From: Limnomonas spitsbergensis | Lineage: Eukaryota > Chlorophyta > Chlorophyceae > Chlamydomonadales | Direction: 5' to 3' | Assembly (NCBI GenBank): GCA_037349105.1 | Contig: JAYJMM010000087.1 | Location: 918,501-982,500 of the forward strand | DNA length: 64,000 bases | In this document: positions 24,401-36,400 of the stretch, piece after piece | Position numbering within the stretch: the stretch's first letter is position 1 | Layout: each line of letters starts with the position of its first letter | Program-made: the position numbers and the translations under genes | The notes under the pieces: generated by a model | What the model was told of the DNA's origin: nothing | Databases searched by the model: none | What the model saw: the letters and a program-made list of their open reading frames with translations, nothing else

Positions 24401-27400
24401 ACAGGCTCTAGGCTGGTCAAGGTTTCGTGCACCAGACTTGGTGTGCCAGGACCCCTCTGCCGCTGGTCATGATGTGTCGCTGGAGTGTTGCTGATTCGCG
24501 TTGAAGCAAGGAGGGGCCCCAGCCACTGGGAAATGTGATAACGAACGGAAGTGTGCTGAGGGTGCCGCTGGTTCACTGGTTGGATGGTGTAGGGGGAGCC
24601 TGCGAACAAAGGAAGCTTGCATGCCTCCGTTGCCGAAATATAATCAAAAAAGTGTCCCTGGCGTGATAATGTTGCCTGCAAAGAAGTAAAGCCTGCGCGC
24701 CTCAGTCGCGGAAATAAAAAATGACACTGGCGGGTTCAGGTTGGCTGGAAACAAATGAAGCTTGCGAGCCTCAGTTGCGGAATTAAAATCAAAAAGTGTC
24801 CCTGGCGGGATCATATTGCCTGCAAACAGGTTAAGCTTGCGCGCCTCAGCTGTGAAAATAAAACCAGAGGGTCGAGCATGCGCTTCAGACTGTGGATCGG
24901 GCATGCAATTATGGTTTCCAATCAACATGGCCCCGCACAGACCGCTGCTGCCTTCCTGTCTTCCTTCACCAATACCACTCACCCACCTTTGTCTCACAAC
25001 TCACACCTGCCACTCATCTGCCACTCACCCACATCCCATCCACCATTCACCTGACACTCACCTGACACTCACCTGTCACTCACCTGCCACGTCACACCTT
25101 TCACTCACCTGTCACGTCACACCTGTCACTCACCTGCCACTTACATGTCACTCACGTGCCACGCACCTGCCACTCACCCACGTCACACCTGTCACTCACC
25201 TGCCACGCCACACCGGCCACCCACCTGCCATGTCACACCTGCCACTCACCTGTCATGTCACACCTGTCACTCACCTGTCACTCACCTGCCACGTCACACA
25301 TGCCACTCACCTGACACTCACCTGACACTCACCTGACACTCACCTGCCACGGCACACGTGCCACTCACCTGCCACTCACCTGCCACTCACCCGTCAATGC
25401 CACCCACCCACCTTCGTCTCACCACTCACGCCTGCCATGCCCTCTCTCAGTGAAGCCTCTTACTGGCGATGCTTTTTTCGCCACCGGCAGCGCACCCTCC
25501 AAGTCTGTCAGCGCAAGGTATGTGCCACGGAAAGCATCTAAAGCTCATCTAATTAATACTGCATCTCATGCACTATTAGTTGCCCCATCAGTCTGCTCAC
25601 GCTTATAAATCGTGAGTTTTGTTGTTGGCAGAGGAGGCACATATTATTAGGACCTTCTATGGATGAGGGTTGGATTATTTCCGTATGTGCCACGGAAAGA
25701 ATCCAAGCCTCATCCTTTATGGACGAGAGCTTATTCAAAGGCCCTCCTCCATAACCTTTGAGCCCGGAATAGTTTCGCTGCATATAGGGCCATGTTTATG
25801 CATCAGAAAAGGTGTGAGGCAGCCTTTCTTTTTTTCTCGTGAATCAGCTACCTGTCAGCTACACTCCGGTTCCCTGACCGGAGACCCCAGTTGTGGCCAG
25901 CTGTGTTGTTCGGGCCGCCGGCCTCAGGTGGCCGCTGGGCTGCCCGTGAAGGTGGCCTTACAACCGGAAAAAAGAAGCACTGTTGTGTGGTACCCGATTT
26001 TCGCATCTGCAGCTCCTGCTGCCCTGCTTGTGTTCCTGAAAACCACACTGGCACACACCCCACTGCCTCCCCTTCCCTTCCCCTTCCACAGGACAAGTCG
26101 TGTCTCCTGCAACCAGGAAGACAGGAGTGCCCCTCCTAGGCATATCCCCACACACCCCATTGCCTCCCTTCTACCCTTCTGCAAGACGATGCGTGTCTCC
26201 TTCGACCAGGAGAGCAGTAACGTTCCCCTGGGCAGGTCCCCCCATACCCCGTTGCCTCCCTTCTTCCCTTCCCTTTTCACAGACCAAGCTGTGCCTCCAG
26301 CACCCAGGAGGGCAGGTACCCCTCCCTGTGGCAGGTCCCCACTCCCTCTCGTCTTCTCTTCCCTTTCTGCAGGACGAGCCGTGTCTCCTTCAACCAGGGG
26401 AGCAGTGACCTTCCCCTGGGCAGATCCCATTGCGTCCCTTCTCCCCTCCTTTTTTAACAGGCCGAGCTGTGCCTCCAGCACCCAGGAGGGCAGGTACCCC
26501 CCCACCCCGTGTCAGGTCCCATGCCATCGCCTCCTCCCTCCCCCTCCCCTTGCACAGAACGTGCCGCTGGCACAAAGGTGTAATCCATCGGGCAGTCAGT
26601 GCAACCCTTAGGGGTTCAATGTCCCCATAAGTTTGTCCTCGCACACCATATGGCCTCAACGCTTTTCTTGTCCTGCTGCTAATCGCGCACGGCATGTGCT
26701 GTGTGCGGTTGGCAGAATGACAAGAAGGTGCAGCATATGCCCCCGCACACCATATGGCCTGACACCATATGCAGCTTTTGTCCTCACACCATATGCAGCT
26801 TTTGTCCCCACGACATATGTCCCCGCAGGCCCGCACACCACATGGCCTCACGCTTCTCTTGTCCTGCCCGCAGGCGGATATGTGCCAACTGCAGCAAGCC
26901 AGTGTCCCAGATAAATATGCACTCGGTGGCAGAGGTGAGGGTGCACGCGTGTGCAGTAGCGAGGTTGTTGATCATCCGAGCTCTTCTGGTTTAAGAAAGA
27001 AAAATCGCTACGCCACGTGGGGGGCGTGGGAGTTAAGGAAACAGCGCAGCCTGGGCCAAAGCGTTCTGGTTTAAGTGTGTGTTTGTTGTTACAAATTGGA
27101 TGCAACCACCCACAGCCTTCTGCGAAAGGGCCAGGCAAAGCGAACCGGGGGGAACAAGTGTGTGTCCCTGTCAAGCCTGCACCCGAGGGCAGAGGAGGGT
27201 GCGTGCTTGTACAGTGTACATATTTGAAGGGTACGGAATACGGTACGGTACGGAATACGGTACGGTCAAACGGTACGGTACGGGTATGGTACGGTACGGA
27301 CATAATGGGATGGGCTAGTAAGAAAATGGGCAATACGGTTATTCGAAACGGTACAGTACGGGATACGGTACGGGATTTTTGCCAATACGGCTGTACCGGG

Positions 27401-30400
27401 TAACCCTGCATATTTGAAGAGTTCAATATCCAAAGCCCTGATGCCGTCGATAAATATATGAAACAAACAAGGAAAGAAAACGCCGTGAGGCATGCATTGA
27501 AGAAGCCATTCGCTATTTGCTGCACGGAATCAAAGAGTATTTACGGTGTGCGGTTGGAATCTCTGAAATATTGCCGGTAATTAAATCTTGAATTGCGTGG
27601 AACCATTGCCAGTAGTTAAACCATTAATTTATCAATCGATGGTGCTGGTCGAATGGTAGAATGCCTGGTAGCAGCAGTCCAAGGCCTCGCGGTATGGGTG
27701 ATGAGCGCGTAGCAAGAATGATTGCGTGACCAACCTTAGGCCGCAAGGATGGGTAATAGTCGAGGGCATTCACATTGAGGTCTTCAGTTGGCCCTCCTGT
27801 GTAAACCCTAATCCCCCAACCCTAGCCCTAAACCCTAAAGCGTCGACATCGGCGTTATCAAACTGCTACCCTGCTGAGACTTCACCTTGGGTGTATTGCA
27901 ATAAAAATGCCAGCTTATTGCACACGCGCAGAGCATCGAGGGATGCACGATTGTTTTTTTCAAACAATTTGTAATAAAATTGCTTCTCATTGGGGTGCAA
28001 AAGTAGGTCCAAGGCAACGAAAGCGAACGCATGATGCAAATATATGTACTGTTCCGCTTCAGATCCACGAGTCCTGCACATCTGCCACCTGTCTCCCCTA
28101 CCACCTGCCCTCCCTGCCTCTCCTGCCTTCTGACCCCAGCCCCACCCTCCCAGCCACTTGCCTCCTGCCCCCTGTCCCCAGCCCCCACCCCCCTGCCACC
28201 AGCCTCTCCTGCCCCCTGTCCTCAGCCCCCACCCCCCAGCCACTTGCCCCCTGCCCCCATCCCTTGCGTCCAGCCTCCTGCCCCTACGTCCAGCCCTCCA
28301 GCCCCCTGCCCCCTGTCCCCAGCCCCCACCCCCCTGCGTCCAGCCTCCTGCCCTTAGGGCTATGTGCTTCATGGCAGTGATGTTGCTGAATTTTAGCCAA
28401 GTTATGATCGATATGCGTTCCTCTTGCAGGAGAGCCCACCTGTGTGCGACGCCTGCCGTGCCAGCAGTGCGAACGTGGAGCAATCGTTTAGGAGTCATGC
28501 GCAGGTTGGTGCCTGACGGGTTCAAGGTTCTAGGGGTTTAAAGGGATTCTAGGGGTTAAGGATTTACCCTTAAAGGTTTTAAGGGATTACAGGGTTTAAG
28601 GATTTCTTGGTTTAACCATTCAGGATTAACCCGCTTAGGGTTTCTAGATTTACCCTATTAGGTTTAAAGGGATTCTAGGGATTCAGGGTCTACCCTCAAT
28701 CCTAAGCGTCAAAGCGGGCTGTTAGGCTTTAGTGGGTGAGTGCCTGAGGGGGGTGCAATCCAAAAATACAGCTCTCCCCGGAAGGGGGATAGCAACCCTC
28801 GCTCTCAAGGCTGGTCCCAACAGGTAGAGGTGCAAAGCACCTTTCCTGGTAGGGCCAACTTGAGCGCGAAGGGGAGCGCTGCGGTGCGGCCCGCTGAACC
28901 CGCCGGGCCTGTGGCTCGCTGCGGGCGATGTATCTGACGACACAGATCGTCAGCCAAGCGCCGCTTTTCTTGTAGGGCACCGCCTTTGGCTGGCCGCTGA
29001 GCAGCACCACTGCCGGCCTGGAAGGGACCCAACCTCGTTCGGCCCATGGCTGGGGGCTACAGCTACCAGGTTTATTATTCTACTGCAGTAGATTCGAATT
29101 GAATTTGGACCTCGAAAATACTGTTGTTGAGGGGTGAGGGATTCTTTAAAAGACTAGTTATCAAATCAACAATTCCAGTGCCCGTCGGAATTTCGAAGTT
29201 TCTTCCCGAAGATTTTCTCCCGAGGGAAGCATTCAATACATTATTAATTGATTGCCGAGGGTAGGCAATTAATATCTAAAGGGTTCCGATGCTGTAAATA
29301 TGATTGCCGGTATATAACTATTAGATTACGGTATACCGTATATGATATATTCATATACCGTACCGTAGTATCAGTCCGATTTCGTTTTATTGATCGTTTT
29401 TTAAGAAACAAACGGTTGATTTCCACTATAATATGCACCGTAGGCCGAAAACGAACCAGGAAAACGAATATTTCGACCCTAAAACAATCGCCACATAAAG
29501 AGTTCATGTCGCAGACACATTTTTCCGCATCGAAATGCTGTCCTTATGAGAAAACTTGTGCTGAGTCGATTGCTAGAGCGAAGGCACGGGCTGTTGACAA
29601 AACTAACCAGTGATTGCCGTTTTGAAGTGGTTCTGGAGCAAAAAAGTACCAGTGGTCGTAAAATATTTCAGCCTTCGATCAGAAAAACGAACCACTAGAA
29701 CGAAACCGTGATTTTGAGAATTGGAAGGTTTCCAAATGAAAAACGAATTCAATATGAAACGGAAGTTGACTAATACTACGGTACCGTATATTACTATTAT
29801 TATATTACTAACATTATAACCAGGCCCACCCAGCCATACGCCGCTGATTCTGATCTGAAGCTGCAACCAAACCTTGACCGGCGTATGTGCTGGTGGCCCA
29901 GACAGGTAGGTGGGCCCAACTCCAGGCCCACCCAGCCATACGACGTGATGGAAAGCTTAAGCGACAACCCTAAAACCCTAAACCCTAAACCTGAACCCTG
30001 AACCCCAATGCACACCTCTGCTGGCCCTGCCCAGGCCACCTCTCCGCGCGGAGGCCCTAAATCGCGCTTGGCCCTGGGACCTGCTCGCTCCGTTATAACC
30101 TCCAACGGCGGGCGCCCCTTGGGGTTTGTTCCGTTGCAGACCACGTTGACCAAGCGTGTCTATGGGAAGGGGGGCGTCGGCCAGGCTGGCGGGTCGCAGC
30201 AGGGCGTGCCAAAGCAGGGCCCTCACCTGTCCCTGCCGCCGAGCTCCTCGGCAGGAGCTGCGGGCGCCGCCACAGGCCAGGCGGCGCCAGCCGTGAGAAC
30301 AGCAAAGCAGAGGGGCGAGCAGGGACAGTGCGTGGTGGGTGTGGGCGGGATCAGCAGACACGGGGAGGAGGTGGTCGTGGGGGGGGGGTAGGGGTTAGAC

Positions 30401-33400
30401 TGTGGGAGGTCTGGCAGGTTGAGATTTAGAAAAGGGAGTGTGGTGAGTGGAGGCAGGAACAGCTGCCATGGGGGAGGTGTGGAGGAGGCAAGGTGTACTG
30501 GGAGGGGATGGGGGCGGGCCGAGTGAGGAATGACAGGTATTGATTCAGGAGGAAGGTGGATAGTGAGGACCGGGGCGTAGGCTGTGTGACTACCTTATGC
30601 TAAGGGGGCACGATGGGTAAGGGGTCAGAAATATGGTCAGTGTGTGTTGGGGCGGGACCAACAGGGGGGCGGAGGTGGCCAGGGGATGGGGAGGACAGGG
30701 GGGTAGGCTGTGTGAAGACCCTATGCGTCCCAACTCCCCACTTTTGTCCCCACTTTTGTCCTCACTTTTGTCCCCCTTTGCAGAACTCCCCGATCCACAT
30801 CATTTTATCAGATTCGGAGGGTGAGGGCGGGCAGACGCCTGGTGCAACGTTGCCGCAGCCTGCCGCGGAGGTCCGCCGGAGCGACCGCCAGCTTTTATCG
30901 AGCCCCGGACGTGGTCAGGGCAAACCCATGGATGCAGATAAATTCAAGGTGGGGTTGCAGGCTGGAGCAGGGGTGGGAGCTAGAAAAACACAAGCATGAG
31001 TGGGAGCAAGAGTGGGAGCATGAGTGGGAGCATGAGTGGGAACAATAGTGGGAGCAAGAGTGGGAGCAAGAGTGGGAGCAAGAGTGGGAACAGGGGTGTG
31101 AGGTTGGGCGTCACAAACAGGGGTGGGAGCATGAGAGGTCTGTGGAAGTATTACGCTCGAATCATGTGGCGCCTTTGGATTAGTTACTACCTCTCCTTCG
31201 CCCCCCCCCCCCCAGACTATTGGACCCTCGTCCCTCGTCGCTGACCCTCCCCGCCACTGCTTCCGTTCAGCTTACCCTCATTTTGCTGTTCTTGTTCCCC
31301 TCACCCTCCCCTCCATGGCTTACAATCAGTTAACCACGCAATGCTGATTATGGTGTCCCTGACCTTCCTTTCTTGGAATCCCAATCCGTGTACCGAAATA
31401 CCTCTGAGTGTACCTCAACCCTCCCATACAGGGCTTCCAATCAGCTACTATCACTCTGCATTTCTTGTACCCTTCACCCTTCCCTCCCGGACTTCCAATC
31501 AGCTTCCGAACAGGTTGCTGAGTTGCTCCTCATCCAAAAACAATGACAATTCTGGTACCTGTGGCCTTCCCTTCCTGGGCTCCCCATCAGTGTACTTCCC
31601 ACCCTCCCTTCCAGGGCTTTCGATTCGTTACCAGTAGAGTAGTAGATTCGAATTGCCTTCCCTGATAATTAACGTTGTTCAGGGATGAGGGATTCATTCA
31701 AATATCCATTATCGTCATGTCCACACCAGTCGGAGGTCTTGAGCTTGTGTCCATATCTTGGCTTAAGAGATGCATTGCACAAACAAAAAGGCCACACTTA
31801 AGGTAGGGCAATTCAAATCTACGGCACCCTCACTTTGCAGTTGTTAGGGTCACTGGTTTTCGCTCGCTGTCCTAGCGTATCTAGTGCCTGAGCCGGTTTA
31901 CCTGGGTTGTATCCCAATGTTCCATGCATCAAATGTGATGCTCTGCTGGACTGTAAAAACTTCACACTTCAAATACTTCACACAAAGGAGAGGGAAAAGA
32001 TCCCTCCTCAAAGGAAAGGCAGGCCCAAGGTTCCCCATCCCCTTAGTAAAAACTTCACATATCCTCCGCCTTTCCCTCCAGGGCCTCCAATTCATTTACC
32101 CGCACTCTGTCTATTCCTATGTCCTTCGCCTTTTTCTCCAGGGCAATTTGAATCCACAGGGCCCTCACTCAGCGCTTTGTATGTCCTCCACCCTCCCTTC
32201 CAGGGCTTCCCCTCCACACCTCCTCCTCCACCTTCCCCTCCACCTTCCCCTCACCTCCCTCTCCACCTTCCCCTCCACCTTCCCCTCCACCTTCCCCTCC
32301 ACCTTCCCCTCCACCTTCCCCTCCACCTTCTCCTCCACCTTCCCCTCCACCTTCCCCTCCACCTCCCCCTCCACACCTCCTCCTCCACCTTCCCCTCCAC
32401 CTTCCCCTCCACCTTCCCCTCCACCTTCCCCTCCACCTTCCCCTCCACCTTCCCCTCCACCTTCCCCTCCACCTTCCCCTCCACCTCCCCCTCCACACCT
32501 CCTCCTCCACCTTCCCCTCCACCTTCCCCTCCACCTTCCCCACACCTCCCCCCCTCATCTACCCCCCTCACCCCCTCCCCTTCCCCTCCAGGGTTTCCGA
32601 TTTGTTTACCCCAGGGACCGACGTGGACCTGCGGTGGAGGTGACTGCGGAGGACATCCGGCGCATTGAGCCCGAGGAGTTCCTCAACGACACTGTCATCG
32701 ATTTCTACCTCAGGTGCAAGCAGGGGGACTGGGGGGGGAGGGGGACAAAGGAGATTGCGCAGCATGCAAGTACATTTGACTTGCATTTCAGGTGACATTA
32801 GGTGGCATAGAGCCTAAGGAGTTCCTCAATGACACCGGCATCGATTTTTACCTCAGGTGCAAGCAGGGGGGGGCTGGGGGGCGCAGGGGAGGGAATGGGA
32901 GTTTGGTTCCTGCTGGGTTAGGATTTAAGGGTTTGGGGGGGGGGGGGGGGCTGGGGGGCAGGGGAGCCTGAATACCGGTACCGCTGGATTTTTACCTCAG
33001 GTGCAAGCAGGGTTGGGGGGGGGGCGTAGGGGGGGGAATGGGAGTGTGAGTACACCTGCAGTTTAATGTGTGCGTTCAATTCAAAATGCGAGTGCTGTAG
33101 CGTACAATTCAAAATGCAAGTGCCGTAACGCAAAACATGGCACTGGCACATTTTTTTATATTTGCATTAAAGAAATACCCTGAGATGTGGACTCTGGACC
33201 CTAAACCCTAGGACCATAGCTTTATAACTTAAACCCAAACTCAAAACCCTACCCTGACAGGCTGACACTCAGGTGCGTGGAGCAGCTCTTGACTGAAAAT
33301 GTGCGCAAACGTTGCTTTGGGGGGGATTATTTCTCCCAAACCCTAAAAGCTTTGAACCCCACAAGGTTCACCCCAAATCAAAAACCCATCCTGTCACTAC

Positions 33401-36400
33401 GGTGGTTAGAGCAGAACCTGCCCGAGGAGGTGCACCCGTGATGCTACTTTCACTTTCTTCCCCTGACCCTTGGCAAACCCTATGGCCTAAACCCAACCTT
33501 AAACCCTATCCTGTCACTCAGGTGGGTGGAGCAGAACCTGCCCGAGGAAGTTCGACAGGGCTTTCAGCCTGCCACATTCACTTTCTTTCCCTGCCCCTTC
33601 AACCCTATGGCCTAGACCCAAACTCAAAACCCTATCCCCTCATTCAGGTGGGTGGAGCAGAACCTGCCCGAGGTGGTGCGACAGCGCTGCTACTTCTTCA
33701 ACTCGTTCTTCTACAAGAAGCTAACTGAGAAGCAGGTGGCGCGGAAGGGAGCCGGCAAGGGGCCAGCAAGCACTGGATACGACAGCGACTTGGATGAAAG
33801 GTGAATCAAGCGGAGACCAGCACGGGAAGGGCACAAAGAGACTTGGGAGAAAGGAAGGGCACCAAGTGACAAGGGAGAAGCAGGTGGCGAGGAAGGGAGA
33901 TGGCAGGGGGCAAGCATGTATGGGATACGACAGTGATTCTGATGAAGGGTGGGTCAGAGGGGGAACCTTGCAAAATCTTCGATTAAGCAGACTATGCAGG
34001 GCAACCTTCTGCTCGGTAAAGACGTCCCCAAGCAAAGAAATAGGGGGGCAGGGTAGGAGTAAGAAGATTAGCGGCAGCACGGGACGGGCACAAGTTGGGG
34101 TGCGGGACTTAGGAGAAGCAGGAGGCATGGGAGAAGCAGGTGGCGAGGAAGGCCGCAGGCAGGGCACAGGTGGGGTGAGGGACACGGCGGCATTTCAGGC
34201 GAAAGGTGAGCCCGACGGAAGACGGCACCGGAAGGGCATAGGCAAGAGTGATTTGGATGACCGGCGTGGAGAGGTGGGAGGGCACAGGCAGATGCGGGAC
34301 ATCATGAGTGAATTGGATGACCGGCGTGGAGGGGTGGGAGGGGCCAGGAGGGGCCAGGAGGGCACATGTGGGGGTGCGGGGAACAGCAGCGATTCAGACG
34401 AAAGACGAGCCTGGCGGAGAACGAGGGCACAGGCAGACGCGGGACATCATGAGTGATTTGGATGACCGGCGCGGAGGGGTGAGAGGGGCCGGGAGGGCTT
34501 CGTGGATGGTGATATGGGGCTAGGTGGCATGGTTTGAGGTGTGTGTGCCTGGGAGTGGTGCGTGAGGCGCTGTGCAGCGCCATCATACTATTATATATTT
34601 ATATACCCGAACGCCGCGAGTCGCTTGTGTCATACTTTGTGTGATCATTGGTGTAATAATCAGTCAGCCGGTTTGTGTTTTATAATGGGTGTCCGTGATT
34701 CCTGGGCGTCGTGCTGACGTGCCTGTATAATGCGTATGATCCCTGCCGATGGATTTTTGTTGTAGTGTCTGTGCTTGGTTCCTGGGTGTCGTGCCGTGCC
34801 TGTGTGCCGTCGTGTCGTGCCTGTATGCCGCTGTATGCGTCGTGCCTGTGCAAAGCGTAGTATCCCTGACGGCGGACATTTTTGAGTGTCTGTGCATACC
34901 CACTCAGGGCAAAATGCCCTGCCACCTCCCCCCAGGGCATTCACCGCTAACCCTAGACCCTTAACCCGGCCCTCCTCTCCCTGGGCGTGTACCGCAAACC
35001 CTTAACCCTTAAGCCTTAACCCTAAACCCTGCCCTCCTTCCCAAGTGCATGCACCGCCAACCCTGAACCTTAACCCTTAAGCATGCATTCTAAAACTTGC
35101 CCTCCTCCCCCCTGTACATGCACTGCCAACCCTAAAACCTCGATCTTAAACCCTCTCCTCCTTCCCCCTTGACATGTACCGACAACCCTGAACCCTCAAC
35201 CCTGAACCCTGAACCCTTCCCCTGATGAACCTGATGATGATTGCAGGATGGGGAGCCAGCCGACAGAGAAGATGTACGAGGCGAACCACCAGCGCGTCAA
35301 GAAGTGGACCAAGGTAAGGGAGCTCCGACTCCCCCCACGGGCCGCATCCCCCCAAAGCCCTGTTTTAGCAGGGGCACAAAAGTGTCCACCATTACGGGCT
35401 ATGGAACGGAGAAATGGGTACTTAAAACATTTGTACAGGCCTTATCTTATATTTCTTTACTGAGGCCCGCCATGGCAGACACTTTCGCGCCCCTGACATG
35501 ATGTACGAGGCGAACCACCAGCGCGTCAAACAGTTGACCAAGGTCCTGACGAGCTGTCCTCCTCCCCCCTCCCTCCACATGCCCTCCCTCCCGGTAGGAC
35601 GTGGACCTTTTCTCCAAGATGTACGTGTTCATACCTGTCCACGAGGTCCTGACGAGCTGTCCTTCTCCCCCCTCCCTCCCCCCCTCCCTCCCTCCCGCAG
35701 GACGTGGACCTTTTCTCCAAGATGTACGTGTTCATACCTATCCATGAGGTCCTGCACTGGAGCCTAGCTGTCATCTACAACCCTGGCTTCCACCGGAACT
35801 CCTCACCCATTCTGCTCCACATCGACTCCATGGAAGGTAGGGGAGGCGTTCGAATTTGAGTTTGAATTTTAAAATAAATTGAGTATTTCTGTCGTCTGTA
35901 ATCCCGGTTTCCTCCGGCCTCCACATCGACGATATGGTACGTGTAGGTGACATATGAATTTGAATTAGAAGACATTGTGTTGAGCTTGAATTTGCCACAC
36001 CGGCGGCCACAGTGACGCGTCACTTGTTCCATATTGAAACGATGGCATGGAAGGTGCGATTGGCATTCGAATTTGACTTCGTTCTCAGAAAGGGTGTGAA
36101 GAAAGTGAACATGCCTCCCCGGTTTCACGGCAACTCCCCGCCCATACTGCACCACATCAACTCCATGGAAGCTGAGAGTGGCGTTCGAATCTGGATTTGA
36201 TTATGTTGCATATGTATCATTGTTGTCACAGGTGACGGGGGCGTTCGAATTCGAATTTGAATTCGAAAACTGTCCTGAACTTGCAAATGCAACCTTGGCT
36301 TCCACAACGACTCCTCGTCCATCCTGCTCCACATCAGCACCGTAAATGGCGAGGGTGGCGTCCCAATTTGAATTCAAATACTGTGTGCCGAGTTTGAATA

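Larger units (their letters stand above)
21418..30948 (+). other. SUMO protease N-terminal region: coiled/Gln-rich part, CxxC pairs, SIM
   Basis: Exon 1 encodes a charged helical stretch ending in a Gln/His-rich tail. Exons 4 and 5 together carry CANC (196-199) and CDAC (219-222), which resembles a small zinc-binding module split by an intron; the zinc role is inferred. Exon 7 carries IHIILSDSEGE (293-303), a hydrophobic core followed by Ser/acidic residues that fits a SUMO-interacting motif. Residue numbers use the short exon-6 variant. Confidence 0.65.

Noticed and set aside
29248..29613. 121-codon ORF in AT-rich DNA
   Set aside because: It overlaps the left end of the inverted-repeat element and has no transposase motif; chance ORF more likely.
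31884..32795. 303-codon plus-strand ORF running into exon 8
   Set aside because: Upstream of 32592 it is pyrimidine-tract satellite and acceptor copies; the phase and homology support a splice acceptor at 32591 instead.
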